This document shows positions 47,165-59,543 of a stretch of DNA of 64,000 nucleotides, piece after piece. The notes beneath the pieces are model-generated. The model was not told where the DNA came from and made no database searches. It worked only from the letters and a program-made list of their open reading frames with translations. The DNA comes from Acheta domesticus (taxonomy: Eukaryota; Arthropoda; Insecta; Orthoptera; Gryllidae), in the NCBI GenBank assembly GCA_031308135.1, contig JAHLJT010000631.1, positions 192,704,549 to 192,768,548 on the forward strand. The letters are read 5' to 3'. Position 1 is the first letter of the stretch. Every line of letters starts with the position of its first letter. A program made the translations under genes and the position numbers.

Positions 47165-47607
47165 TGATATAGTATATTCTTCAACGAGCGTAGAATGATA
47201 GCTATTATTCACGAGTTGATGTTTACGACACGAGCGACGTAGGAGCGAGTGTCGGAATTTCAACGAGTGAACAATAGCCATTCTACGCGAGTAGAAGACT
47301 ATACTTTCTCTACGACTTTAAAATTGATATTTTAAAAATATCCAATGGGCGCCTTAACCTCAACACAAACTCGCATACTGTTTCGGGGCTCACCTGTCTG
47401 ACGACAGTTGCGACCAGCCGCGGCAGAGCACGCAGCGCCTCTGTAGGCGACTGCGAGAACCCTCTGTCGTGGTGTAATGAACTAAGACGAAGTGATTGGT
47501 CGACAGCCGTGTGAGAATAATATTCTCGCACGGCTTGTGGAATCGGCATCATTACTACATCCGATAACGTGCAGAAATGTATACATTCTGGAGCAGTCGT
47601 AGAGAAA
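47165..47607. mobile_element. Foldback element with nested inverted repeats
   Basis: About 65-base arms (47170-47235 and 47240-47305) mirror each other around a GACGTAGGA centre and share GCGTAGAATG and CTATT.TTCAC blocks. A second inverted pair, TTTCTCTACGACT at 47305 and AGTCGTAGAGAAA at 47595, brackets the next 290 bp. That interval itself contains a 15-bp-arm hairpin (47505-47535). No coding capacity is seen. Confidence 0.65.
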
Positions 47608-50600
47608 ATATTTACTTCATACGTGTTATGTAATTTGCTATATTCGAGTAAAGGAACAAGATTTATCCACTTTTTCGATATCAGGGTTCCACAATACGAG
47701 TTTTCTGTAAAAATCGGCGATTTCTCCGTAATTTGCTACGTACGTATGTTGTATGTGAAGGAAGTAAAAATACAAACAGAAATTAAGGAATAAAATTTTG
47801 ATAATTCTTTTCTATCTCTGCATCGGTATGTATATGCAACGTGAGTGAAAGGCAAGAAAAGGGAGGTATGTGGCCTTGTACGGATAGTGAATAACGGGCC
47901 TTGTAATATTAGGCATTAACACCGAACAACTAGCTTTTAGCTTTTTTATGTGAAATGTCACTACCTAAATTTCCTAATAATCTTTCTTATTAGGTTATGT
48001 AGTTTTTAGTTCATATTATTAGTTTTTATTAAATTCACTATAAAAAATGGGTTGATACAATTAATTCATTTGGCGAATAAGGTGCTTTAAACTGTTTCTC
48101 TCTTCAGCGAGAAATATAAATAATGCTGTTATTAGCGTCATTTTATAATCAACCAAAATGTGTTAACACTATTGACATGTTAAGATACTTCTTAACATAG
48201 TAAGTTGATTAACATATTAATTAATGTATCTCTAGCATCAGCCTCTTGAAATTATTTTACGAGAAAGTGAAAATAGGTTCCTTTTACAGGTTCTGACGTA
48301 CATCTTCTACTAACATTCTGCCATTTTAAGAAATTAGTCTTAGAGAACTTCGAGTATTTGGGAGAATTGAAGAAAACTCCATCGAAGACTTCATTCGTGT
48401 ACCGCCCAATGTGACTTGATTCACGATGTAAAAGGGCATTTGGCTTTGCCATTGCTTCAGTTGTAAACAGTTGTAATAAGGGACGCCCTTTGACTTGCTG
48501 TACAGTTAGCGTATCCGAGACGTTACCTAAGTTAATGGGATCAAACCTGCCTCAAATGGTGGATTTTAGGAATGAAAATCTCCTTCTTACTCCTTCCTTC
48601 AGAGGCGAAGTAAAGCTGGTTGTCTTTTGTTGTAGATTTACTGCATATAAAAGATTCTTAAGCTGAAAAGAAGTCTCTAAACTAAATTTTAATCGTTTGT
48701 TTCAAGCCTGAGTAATACCATCTTTCTCCGCTAGATGGCGAAAGGGACATAGTGAAATTTGTGTGTTCAGAGCAGGCCTAATAGCCCGAGTCCCGCGAAC
48801 TGGAATAACGCATTAATTATTGATTGATTAAATTGTCTGTTGTTAATATATCAAACGTATTTAAAGAAGCATTGTGTTTCCGTAAGATTGATGTTTTTTA
48901 TTGTAACAGACGTACACCATTTATGCTCACAGAAAACAATCGACGAAGTCGACTCAATGGCAAACAACCTACAAAGGCAAGGAACAGGCAATCAGTGAAT
49001 ATATGAAGTGAAATTTTGAAACAAAGATGAGAAGAATCCCAACTTTTTAACATCGGTATTAAATGCGTTCAGTGAAGTCAGTTAGTGCATTTAAATATTT
49101 TAACTTTCTTCCAGGCCAGAGTTGACACAATTATCTCATAGATTACATTGCAATGATTTAGAAATATTCCCGCAGTCATCGCCTTATCTCAAAAGCTCTA
49201 CGAAATCTAAGAAAAATTATATTTTCTTGAAGTGCAGAAGCGTATCCTTCCGCAGAACCGTATCCTTATCTAAGTGTATCTTAATCAAATAATGGAAAAC
49301 ATTACATTTCTCAACATGAATAATATTAACTTCCAGACTTTCATATAATTTAATATGATAAAGCAGAGTTTCATCGGTTCCAGAGCTTCTAGGACCAAGT
49401 TGAACAGCAACACGTTCTATGAATGTTTCTTAAATCAAATTGTTACGTACTGACCTCCAAAATCACAAATAAATATTTAAGGTGGCCATTGGTTGGGAAA
49501 TATTAGTCATAGAAAGGGTTGTTATGGTACGGTGCGGTTCCTTGTTGATTGGGGAAGTGAGAAAAAAGTGATCGGATGTGAAGACCTCATGTACAGTCTG
49601 TGAATAATGACGACAAATTATGCAAGAAAATTCGTACGGAAGCGGCCTGTTGTAAAAGGAATGTTTTTGGCATATTATGTAATGCAAATGAATTGGAGTT
49701 GATCCTGTTGCCGATAGTCATGCACTGTGAATCTTGAAGTTTTGAAAGAAAGCAAACACTTAAAAGTTGGAATTTGTGTTAGTTATTCAAGAAGTGTCCT
49801 CAAGAATTCGAGGTTTGTCAGCAGTGTTGTGTTTGATGAGTGGAAATCTCAGCGGCATCTGATAGGGACTTAACAGTGAAATGAAAGACGTTTATGTCGC
49901 TTAACGCGTGGAGTGTCGACGGACAAGTCATTACAGAAGCACTAAACATTTATGTAGCGCATTTACTGCAACGTTCTTGAAACATAAAACACGACAAGAA
50001 TAAACGGATAGTACATCTGTGGCAAAAGTTGACGTGCCAAATCCTCTGTCTGAAGAACGCACAGTAACAGCTTCGATGATCCAAAATTAAAAAACTGAGG
50101 TTTTAACACACCTTTTTTTCCAACCTTTGGAAAAAATATACGAATGATCTAAGCTTATTGTTGACGGCACCGAAGGTTGGACTCAGAAAGTATTTCAGAG
50201 GGGAGCAATTTCAGTTTAAATATCTCATTTTTTTTGAAATAGTACGTCTTTTAGGCTAGCTGGGAATTTTAAAAAATGTACAGTTGTTAAAAAGTGGCCG
50301 TACACTTACAACTTTAGGTACTAAATGGTTGTTGGTACCATGTTGGTACACGCGATCTAGTAAATATGTTAAGCGTAAAATGAATGGTTATTCAATTTAA
50401 TGTATAGTATTTGGAAGTAAATCCCATAAAGGCACAAGTAATATCTAAAAGTGAAATACAATGCGACATAAGGCGTGCAGACTAGGCGCAAAAAGTGACC
50501 GTACAATGGAAGTACTGAAGTGGAACGAAGTATCTAAAATGCTATTTCCCATGATTCATGAAACTCGAAACACTGATATGGAGCAGAGCTTGGTTAATTC

Positions 50601-53600
50601 TCAGCAGAAAGTTGCCAGCACATCGTGGGATGTGAAAATTGGCAGCAGTGGGACAGAAACTAGTGACTTTACCAGAAAAGTAATTACAAAATTTCACAAT
50701 TAAACAAAACTTCGTAATTTTGTAAACTGACCTCATTCAAAAGGGCTATCAATAATTATTTTTATAGTATTTATTCATAATATAGGGAAAAACCGTCCCT
50801 GAAGAGTACACCAAAAGTGTTCAATGAATCAGATATTATTCGTAGTCTGAGGATGTGGGAGTGCCTCAAGATTGGATTGTTTGCTTGTAATCGATGGAGT
50901 GGAGGAAAACAGGATTTATATTAATATCTTAACAGAAAATATTCATATAAATACTGTGGACACATGTTTCGGGGACCTGGAAATAACTTTGTGTTCTAAC
51001 AGGACGCAAAACAGTATAACGCTTTCAATACTCAGTTGTGACTGTTCTATAACATCCAAAGACAAATTCGCAACCTTCACAATTCCCTGAAATAAGCTCA
51101 GAAGAGCATTTGTGGTCTGTTCTTCAGAACTAAATTGAAAATTACAATCTGTCTAATAAACAAGATCTTAAATACGCTCTCATAAGAGAATAGCATTTTA
51201 TTGACCTCGCGACTACGGTAGAGTTGCCAAAATCCATACAACGATGGACGGAGGAAATACGCAAAGTAAATAGAAACCATACACGGCTTAAATGACACTA
51301 TAGTTTTGTTAAACAACTGCACGATTAATATTTGTAGGTATAAGACATTTTTTCTTTTCTTTGTAAATAACAGAGAGTGAGTAATATTTTGAGTTATTGT
51401 GAAATGGGGAATCAAAATTAGGTTTTAGTCTTAGCTCTGAAGTCTACAAATGTCTCTAACACTTCATTCATACTTTATAGATGTTTTTGTCGTAGGTTTC
51501 CGGTGTACAATCACTTTTTGCACTAACTGTTAATTGATAATAGGGAATACCCCTTTGAATGTTACGCAATCAATTTTTGATAATTATTGTTGAATACATT
51601 GAGAAAAACTTCACAAAAATAATGGCTTTGGAAAGGGGACACTGCTCCCATGACCCTCAAGGAGACGACACTGAATCAATCAAGAATCAATTGGCAAACT
51701 TCATAACTCCTCCTCTGATAATGTTAATGTTAATGAACTTCTCTTTTTAACATTGACCTCAAAGTCCTCGCTTAAGCACCGAATACATTGGCATCGTAAA
51801 GACGAGGTGTAATGAATACATTGGGGGCCCCTCCGGGGACGCTAAAGAGACAAACAAGGCCTCTCCGAGCGTGCCGCGTGGCAGGCCATTGATTCTCGGC
51901 GCACGTTCGGGAACGGGTAATGTGAAGATAAGGCAGCAAATGACATTGTTTTTGAGAATTATTGGGCCTACAAAGACGCTGTAGCTAACCGCTTTGGAGC
52001 TACAGAACATCTGGGGCATTGCCGTTGATTAGACTACTTTTCGAACATAGTTAAGAAGTGCCGAAGCAACATTGAAACATTAATTGTTTTTCTTTGATAA
52101 AGTCTCATACCTCTCAGCCAGCGTTATGCGATATTTATCACTTCAAACATCGCTTGGAAATTTTAAAAACTACAAAATTTGTCTTTAGATCACTACATGT
52201 CGTATTAATTATCTCATTTCTAACGTGATACAACTGGTTTGAATATACAAATAATTTTAATTAACAAAATTACAAACATTAAAAATTAAAGAAATAATAA
52301 AAATACTTTAAAATAATTTAAAGTTTTTTTATTATTTTAAGATAAATCTCTAATTATTTCAAGAATTCCCTTCATAGTAAATTGATGGCCCATAAAAACG
52401 TCTTTCATCACTTGAGAGAAAAACAGAACAATTAGCTACAAAAATGCGTGTTCCTTGAAAATTCCCTGCAACCAACTCGCTTTCCTTGTCAATCATTCGC
52501 TAACAGGGCAGTGCATTTTCGATTCTACCTTCTAGAGAAACCGAACATCCAGAGAAAAAATAGCTTCTTTTTCCGCCCTGACAAATTGGCTTGGCATCCC
52601 TTCCTCATCCTTCTTTTAAACAGGTTTCCTCCTTTCTGTCACTCCGCGTCCCTGACCAAGGACCGCTCGACCCACCAAGAAATACGACCCTCCCTCCAAG
52701 TCCCGCCTTCACTTGTTCCTTGAGCGGTGGCGCCAGTGGATGAAAGCGCGCCGCAAGGCCCTCTGGAAGACGTCTGCAGGGGGCGTTGCCTCGAGGCTCC
52801 GAGCTCAGGGCGCGGCCAGGGTGTGGCTGCCGTGCCACTTGGGCTCACCCCTCGTGAAAGCACCTCCCAACGCAGGAAAACGACACTTGTGGCCAAGAGG
52901 CAACCCCACTCACAGACCTCACATCGCGTCGAGGGAGGGGGGAGGGGAGAACAGTGAAAAGTCAGGATATATGAGATTGGAACGCCCTGATTTTAAACTG
53001 TCACTGCTGCTACATGTTTTATTGCTGGCACAAGGGACCGGGTAATTTTTACAACCAGGGTGTCGCAGGGTTGTGAAGTCTGGGTTGCCTGTAAGGGCGT
53101 AAGGGTACCCTGCCTTGAAGGGTACCACCCACGCCCAAGCAAGTTTTGGGAGTTAGCCCGATTGTAGATGGACTCTTTTGTGACTTTAGTGCACACAGAG
53201 TAAATAGCAAATAACGAATGTAGTAGAAAATTGGGTATATAAATAAGGGTGAATACGTTAATGCAAATTCAAGTAAAATTTCAAGCCTAAAAACACACTA
53301 GAAATTGAGAAAGTCACTAAAACGTAAAGTCAAAAGTCGATGAACAGGACAAAAATCTTTTCCGAATATACAGTTTAAGACATGCTAGCTAAAAGTTAGT
53401 TGGTAAGATTAGCTTGTTATTAGTTTTCTGAAGTTACCCCATCTGACTTAAAAGTCACGCGAATTGTACGCTACGACTACAATAATCTGCTTCAGTGACA
53501 GTAGTGACAAGAGAACGTTAAAAAAAAGCCCCCGAAGTTCAAGATGGTGGAGTCTACAGTATCTCATAGCGTCGGTGGCGGCGTCGACTTGAAGAAGGGC

Positions 53601-56600
53601 GTGGCACATTTTTGAAAGAGGCGCATCATGCCTCCTCGGGAAAACCTAGTTAAGGCCCCTCGGTTTTTCCTCAACTTCTGACTTCACGACATCTCTTAAG
53701 GAAAATAATTACCGTGCATTAAATCAAGATATATATATAAACACTGAGCGGAAGCAATGATTCAAACCTCTTTTTATACTCATGTTTCATTTCTGATTTG
53801 TTATGAACACTTGTCTTTTTGCAGAGAAAAAAAAACGCATTTAATATATGTAACCGTTGAAGTAGTCGATTAATTGATGTCGTTTTACAGTGTTTTGAGA
53901 CCATTTTTATATTTTCATTATTTCCATAAATGTAGAAGTACTTTTTATTTCACCTTCCATTGCTTTTGTATTCTGAAAAAAATCAATAACTAAATATTCA
54001 TTGTTCCATTGAAAGCTTAGCAAAGATCAGTAAATCGTATAAATAACTCTGTATCATCTTTGGAATTTTTATTACCTTTTATTATCAGTAGGATACATTC
54101 TTTGCTAGTTGATCAGATACTCAATGAATACTTCTCAGAATAACTGGAGAGAAAGTTTAATTAATTTTTCTTCAAGCTCGGGACAAAAATTTCAAAATGA
54201 AGATTTGAATCAACGCACCAAATTAAAGTCTTCAAGTGATCATTATTAAAAAGTTAATTGTCTCTTCAATACAGAACGACGCACGACGACGAACGAACTA
54301 TCTTTAGATATACGTCGATTTGAAGTAAGAAAGATACGTTATCTTTTGCAATTATGTTTTCTCAGAAGAATTGTTCAGAGCATTCTAAGTATTATCTTTG
54401 TTGACACAAGAGATTTTAAATTTTTTTTCTTCCTGTTCTGCATATATAATTATCTTGCGACAAGATTGTAAATCGATAAATTGTTTACTTAATTCATTTT
54501 GACACATCATTACATACTATTACTAAACTTTAATATTTTAATTTTTTATATAGTTTTCTTCAATTTATGCTAGTAATATTGTACCACGAAAACCATGTAC
54601 ATTTTGTTCTAAATTGAGAGCATAAAAATTAGTTTGGTTTATTTATTATAAATGTGAATACTTAACTTTTGGGAGGAGCAATTTTTTGTTCTGGTCTATC
54701 AAGGAAATTAAATGATTCCAATAAAGGACTTATAAAAGACAAAAATATTGTCTATATCAGAAAAAGTTTTGAATGAATTTCAAAAATGGTAATTGAAATG
54801 TCTAATTATTGTATTAGCAGTTACAAAGTGTTCTGATCTTTAGATAATACAAAATTTACACTAAAAAATCCAAAATTCGGAACGAAGCTGAGTTATAGAC
54901 GTACATAAAATTTCATAGAGATTATTAACTTTTTAGACTATTTGGAGATTTACTAAGAAGAAGAATAATGAGCTTTGTTTTAAAAAAACTAGTTTTATTA
55001 GTGCACCAAAGTAAATTTCAAGCTTTGTAGCCGAATAAATGTAGCACAATGGTAGAGATGTAGTTATTTTTTATATGAATAAATTAAACAGGTATTTGCT
55101 CATATACACGTCTTGATAAGGATGAAACCGAGAAGGTTAAAAAGTGCCTCGTTAAGGTAGAAAACAATTGGCGAAAAGGCAATAAATATTAGAGATACCA
55201 TTACAATATTAGTGTGTGTGGTTACCGATTTTTAAATATGAATGGTTTAGGAGTCCAAATGTGTTGTGTGAAGTTCGTGTAAATGTAGAATATCGTGAGT
55301 CATATCGTTTCTATCAAATGTCTACTAGTGTCATTGGGGTTGAGAGTAGGCGTTGTTGGTCACTGATAGTGCCAATGCTGTCCTGTCGGTATGAGTAATG
55401 AATCATTGAAGTTCACTCTAAACTGAGACCTTACAAAATGGACGTTAAAAATGATACTGATGTATGTTAATGATACTGATACTACATTTTACTTTCATAA
55501 TCTACATCGTTACATCACCAACATTAATGAAAGTTCAAATGAAACGTATGTATAACGTTTGCTACTTAATTTACGTCCACCACAAAAATACGATTAACCA
55601 ACGCACGAATATTCTCGCTAAATTTCTAATATCAAATAAGAAATGTCAATAACTCATGCGAGGTTAGCTGTCAATCTGATGACAACGACTTTGTTTCAGT
55701 TTTTAGCTTGGATCCAAGTCGTGCACATTTGTTAAGTTTTTTCTGAGAGGGGAAGCTTTGACAGAAATCATAAAAAATATAATTCAATTCTATGAAATTA
55801 TTTGAATCAATAATATAATTTGAATAAATAATATAATAATTTATTTCATTAATAAGACAAATTTGATATAATCGGATGCATTTCTTAACCATTTTAAATA
55901 CAGATTAAAACCATAAGAATAAAACTTCCGTTTTTAATAAAAAACGAGCTTACTTCCTCTGAAACACCAAATACAAACTCATTTTCCATTACCAATCCCA
56001 GCAATTAATCACATTTTGACTGCCGTAACTCGTAGGGAGAGCCCGGAGTGTCGATTCTGCCTATCATAAACGGAAAGCTATTCAATATCTTCTTTGTGAC
56101 CCTTTGAATTGGGTTCGCTTAATAACCATTCTGTCCCAGCACAACACTCAAACGTAGCAGTTTTCCCACCTAACTTGAGACGCTCTAACCGCATTGGCAA
56201 CCCGACGGTTGATGAGTCGCGAATGAATCATATCTCTTACACTGTTGCACCAAAATTGTGGATGCTTACTCCACATTTGTGACTGGTGCTTGAGGCGGTT
56301 GAGAGCAATATCTCTGATATTGCAGTGCTGTCGTTGTCAATGAAATTGTAGATAATATAAAAATGTATGGCAAGTAAGTGGCTCTGTTTTCTTAAATTCT
56401 TGTACTTAATATAGAAAAATTTTAACTCATGAAATTGCTTGGACCTGCTATATATGCCACGGTAATAACTGCAAAATTGTATTTTTACATCTTAAATTGC
56501 ATTTGAAAGATGAGCGAACTCACACGCATACATTTGAAGATGAGCGAAACGTTGAGAATGATAAATACATAAAACTCAGCACACATATAGTATTGGTAAT

Positions 56601-56742
56601 CTTTATAAACATTGACCTTGAAAAATAAGTTACTGGACGTAAAGCAAACGGAAAGCACCGGAGTAGCTAACTAGTTGCGCGTTCCTAGCGTGACCCATGG
56701 TGGGCGAGAGGCGGCAGGGGCAGGGGGGAAGGGCTGGCTTAC
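47608..56742. other. Long AT-rich intron stretch with few landmarks
   Basis: Part of the 21-kb intron. GC-richer patches occur at 51820-51920, 52590-52970 and 53560-53600. Short frames (for example 49463-49687, 50461-50703, 51559-51750) have no recognisable product or splice support. No SINE or MITE was recognised here by eye, which contrasts with the repeat density elsewhere. Confidence 0.5.
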
Positions 56743-56961
56743 GTTTGCGCCAGCCAGTCGCCGTAGCGGATGAGGCCCGTGGCGGGGGCGGCGCGGGACA
56801 GCCCCTCGGCGTCCACCCCGCGCTGGCTGCGCGCGCCGCCGCGCAGCGTCGACGACGGCTCGAAGCGCACGGCCCGCCGCTCCACCGCGCCGGCGCCCAC
56901 GCCGCCGGCTCCGTCGGCGCCCGGCGCCGGCACCGCCTCCGCCAGCGCCATCTCCGCCCCC
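56743..56961 (-). CDS. Exon b: Ala/Gly-rich cytoplasmic segment, possible cassette exon
   Basis: The exon is 219 bases (73 codons), with acceptor CGGCCAG and donor GTAAGC. It enters and leaves in phase 2. Its first base completes the Arg codon left open by exon a, and its last two bases join the first base of exon c to make Thr. The product begins GAEMALAEAVPAPGADG and ends RYGDWLAQT. The first half is low-complexity Ala/Gly; the second half (RRAVRFEPSSTLRG, TGLIRYGDWLAQ) looks more constrained. No domain is recognised. Because both ends are phase 2 and the length is a multiple of three, skipping it joins exon a (…RKYMR) to exon c (GEKLYV…) in frame. It could therefore be alternatively spliced, but this is inferred from phase only. 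Confidence 0.72.
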
Positions 56962-57882
56962 CTGGCCGCAGACACACCAGCTGGCGGCGGGACGGCGGGC
57001 CGACTGGCTGGCTGGCAGGGAGTACGCGCAGGGGAAGGCCCGACGTGGTCGATTTCACAAAACGGGGGGCCCCAAACGCAACCCCGCTAAATTTTGACAT
57101 TTTTCGGTTGTTGTTTTCTTTTTTGGAAAAAATTTCCTGAATTTGAAACATCAGTAATGAAATACACAACATCAAGTTACTGTATTCATATTGATATAAC
57201 CAAGTGAACTAAAAAAAACTCGAATTCCAAAAACATGAAAAGTTTGCTCGTATTTTAAAAATTAAAAACGCACTGATAGCTACTCCAAGAGCATTCCTAT
57301 ATTTGAAATATTTCTCTTCATATAACTGTTGTGTGGCAGTACAGTTTCTTCAGTCCTGCAGTCTGATGTCCGTTGACGGTCTTGTTGGTGTCCGTTTCTT
57401 CAGAGACGTTCCAGTGCGTGAAGTCCAATATCAAGCGTCCATTGTGCGTGTGCGTTTACGTCAAAGGGAAAACACAAAAGGACAAGGACGATCAGGGAAT
57501 ATATACAAGAACACAGGTGGAGATACTTCTGAGGTTAGTCACGAGAGAAGAAAGTCTAGGCGTTGAAAAAAAAAAAGAATCAGTGAACAGTTAAAAGAGC
57601 ATTGGCCAGTGGCCGTGCGTGCGTGGGTGCGTGCGTGCAGTGAGTGGGGGCAGCTAACTCTACATCAAGCAGCGCTTCTGCGCTGTGCATTAGAGGGGTG
57701 GCTGCGTGCTATACAGTGCGATCAGGTGCGATCGACTACGTCAGCGTGGTGGAACCGGACCGGGTAGGGGGTGGTGGCGTGGCCGGGAGGCGGGGGTAGT
57801 GCGTGGAGTGAGGGGGGGGGACGGGGTGCTAGCGTACTCCCAGCCGGCCGCCCGCCGCGCCGCGCCGCGCCGCGCCACTCAC
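56962..57882 (-). other. Intron between exons a and b
   Basis: 921 bases with GT..AG borders on the minus strand and phase 2. It contains a (GTGC)n-like run at 57612-57640. Plus-strand frames at 57303-57594 lie wholly inside it and are not considered genes. Confidence 0.7.
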
Positions 57883-58058
57883 CGCATGTACTTGCGGTGC
57901 TCGTTGACGGGCACGAAGTACTCGTCGTAGGCGTCGGGGTAGCCCCCGGCGCCGCCCGTGGGGTCGTCGGCGGCGGGCTTCGTGGGCAGGCGGCCCAGGT
58001 TCACCAGCTCCAGGTTCACCGCCTCCGCCGCGGGCGCCGTCTTCTCATTCGGCTCCTC
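57883..58058 (-). CDS. Exon a: cytoplasmic tail of the SEA-domain membrane protein
   Basis: The acceptor is a good pyrimidine tract ending in TTTCAG just above 58058. The donor is GTGAGT immediately below 57883. The exon opens in phase 0 (EEPNEKTAPAAEAV...) and closes in phase 2 after ...NEHRKYM. It holds 58 codons plus two bases. The sequence is acidic and Ala/Pro/Gly-rich, then becomes aromatic and more specific-looking at DEYFVPVNEHRKYM. No signal peptide or membrane segment is present, which fits an intracellular tail placed N-terminal to the transmembrane exon. A (GCGCC)n run follows the donor directly inside the intron. The upstream exon that should supply the start codon is not visible; it could lie before or inside the scaffold gap at 60786-61785, or outside the window. 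Confidence 0.78.
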
Positions 58059-58084
58059 CTGAAACAATGCAATTATTTGTGGTT

Positions 58085-58440
58085 AAGTAAATGTTACGAC
58101 CAAATAAAATAGTGGTGCTCAAATACCACGAACTTTCTCGCCCGTATTTTCACGCAAAATTACGAGAAAAGAACTCAAATTTTCAAAAAATTGTATCTGA
58201 CCTTAATTCAAAATCTGTATTTAAGGAACAGATTTCATTAAGAAAAAAATCTCTATCTTTAGTATTTTAGTTGCTGGAAGATTCCGAAAACATTTTAAAC
58301 TTTTGCAATTTTCGAAAAATTAGGGTTTTTAACGAACATGAGGCCTACACCACCCTCTTAAACGCTCTTCATATTATCCAACAGTAAAGTTGAATCAAAT
58401 TGCAATTGGCAAAATTGATAATTTTCGACTCTAGACTTTT
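58085..58440 (+). repeat. Dispersed repeat D, copy 3
   Basis: Matches 13540-13800 in order: AACTTTCTCGCCCGTATTTT, TTAAGGAACAGATTTCATTA, CTCTTAAACGCTCTTCA and TATCCAACA. It begins only about 30 bp upstream of exon a in the gene's sense. Confidence 0.75.
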
Positions 58441-59060
58441 GAAACATTTATTAAAAATTCCAGCATATTTTACTACCTCTCACTATAATCTAATTACATC
58501 ACATCTTTTCTTCAAATTGAAATAACATTCAATTCATATTTTGCTAACGAAGTTATTGAGCCAACGCCAAAATTTCCGAGCAGCCGCTAGGAAAACCACT
58601 TCCATCATCGCCCACTTCCACAACACAGAGTGTTAAAGGAAATTATACATATATACCAATACTAAAAATATGATCTCGTACAGCTTTTAATTCCAATAAT
58701 TTCAGCGCAGAGCGGCCACTAATTCAACCCACGCCACCATTGTACCGTCGCAGATAAAAGCTCCCTCGTCTTTTCAATGAGAGAAAGCCTAGCCCGACGA
58801 CCAGAAACCGATCACCAGGGAGCCATTTCACTAAAACCAATTGTAGCAAGAGCTACACCAGAGGGAACGGTTCCGTTTTGGAGACAAAGGCCAACCTTCT
58901 TGACTGCCTCTGAAGGACTTGGTAGAAAAGTCTTTTCTTTCCTCCGCGCTCCTTCAGCTGAGTGGGTGGGTACGGCACGGCAGGTGACGTGTCACTGGGA
59001 CGAAGGGTGGTCGAGGACTCGAACGAGTTGCTCTTTGGGCATTCTTGCAAATGTGATGAA
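58441..59060. other. AT-rich DNA, no gene seen
   Basis: The plus frame at 58777-59181 is open only by chance in its first part; its last third overlaps the LINE remnant at 59064. Confidence 0.45.
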
Positions 59061-59063
59061 GCG

Positions 59064-59410
59064 AGGCCGCGTACTCAAAAAAACATACTCAAAAATTATA
59101 AAACCCTATCCCACATTAAATCATAAATCTTCACTTAACATGCAATGCGGAATAATAATCTACAAATCAGACTCTCACTAACCTATGCAAGCCCTGTTTG
59201 GATAAAAGCAGCCATTAGCCACGTAAACAAACTGTAGGTTAGGCAAAATAAGTGCCTCAGAAAAATGACAAAATTAAAAATAGAATCCATTTAAAATAAT
59301 TTTATCAAAATTTCAAAAAAACTTCTGTGGTTTGCTACCAGAATCCCCAGAACAGCAACTTACCATCTAGATAAAACTTACAGCCAACTACGGGTAATCA
59401 CTCACTCTAC
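59064..59410 (+). pseudogene. Degraded Jockey-like LINE, C-terminal part of reverse transcriptase
   Basis: In one frame the sequence reads YPTLNHKSSLNMQC..IIYKS. In the next frame it continues LSLTYASPVWIKAAISHVNK, then QNKCLRKMTK and later ATRIPRTATYHL. This order (Y-P-x-L-N-x-K-S, the TYASPVW motif, the NKCLR motif) is characteristic of the region after the polymerase domain in Jockey/X-element-type non-LTR retrotransposons. There is at least one frameshift and two in-frame stops. The catalytic domain itself is absent, so this is a dead fragment. The clade is inferred from memory of the motif pattern only. Confidence 0.65.
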
Positions 59411-59460
59411 TCTAAGGACATTTTCAAGCCTCCCGAACTATTTGCAAATATAATCTTTCG

Positions 59461-59543
59461 CCCCCTCCCTCCCTCCCCCCCTCTCTCTCTCCCTCTCTCT
59501 CTCTGTCTGTCCTACTCACACACACACACACACACACACAACC
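59461..59543. repeat. Pyrimidine tract and (CA)n microsatellite
   Basis: CCCTCC and (TC)n at 59461-59508, then (CA)n to 59540. Confidence 0.95.

Larger units (their letters stand above)
10675..58058 (-). other. Gene span: type II membrane SEA-domain protein, partial (5 exons)
   Basis: Five GC-rich minus-strand exons form one gene model. Each has an AG acceptor and a GT donor (GTGAGT at four donors, GTAAGC at one). Intron phases are 2 (a to b), 2 (b to c), 1 (c to d) and 2 (d to e), and all agree. Introns are about 0.9, 21.2, 9.5 and 14.7 kb. The visible exons encode about 365 residues in this order: acidic cytoplasmic tail, basic anchor, transmembrane helix, Thr/Pro and His-Asp stalk, SEA domain. 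The basic residues on the N-terminal side of the helix suggest type II topology with the SEA domain outside the cell. The start exon lies above 58058 and the C-terminal exons below 10675; neither was found. I do not recognise the orthologue, so no symbol is given. The phase agreement and the continuous SEA fold across two exons make chance very unlikely. Confidence 0.82.

Noticed and set aside
49463..50750. Possible Tc1/mariner remnant (AAAAAGTGGCCGTACACT and GCAAAAAGTGACCGTACA)
   Set aside because: The two similar motifs are in the same orientation and no transposase motif is readable.
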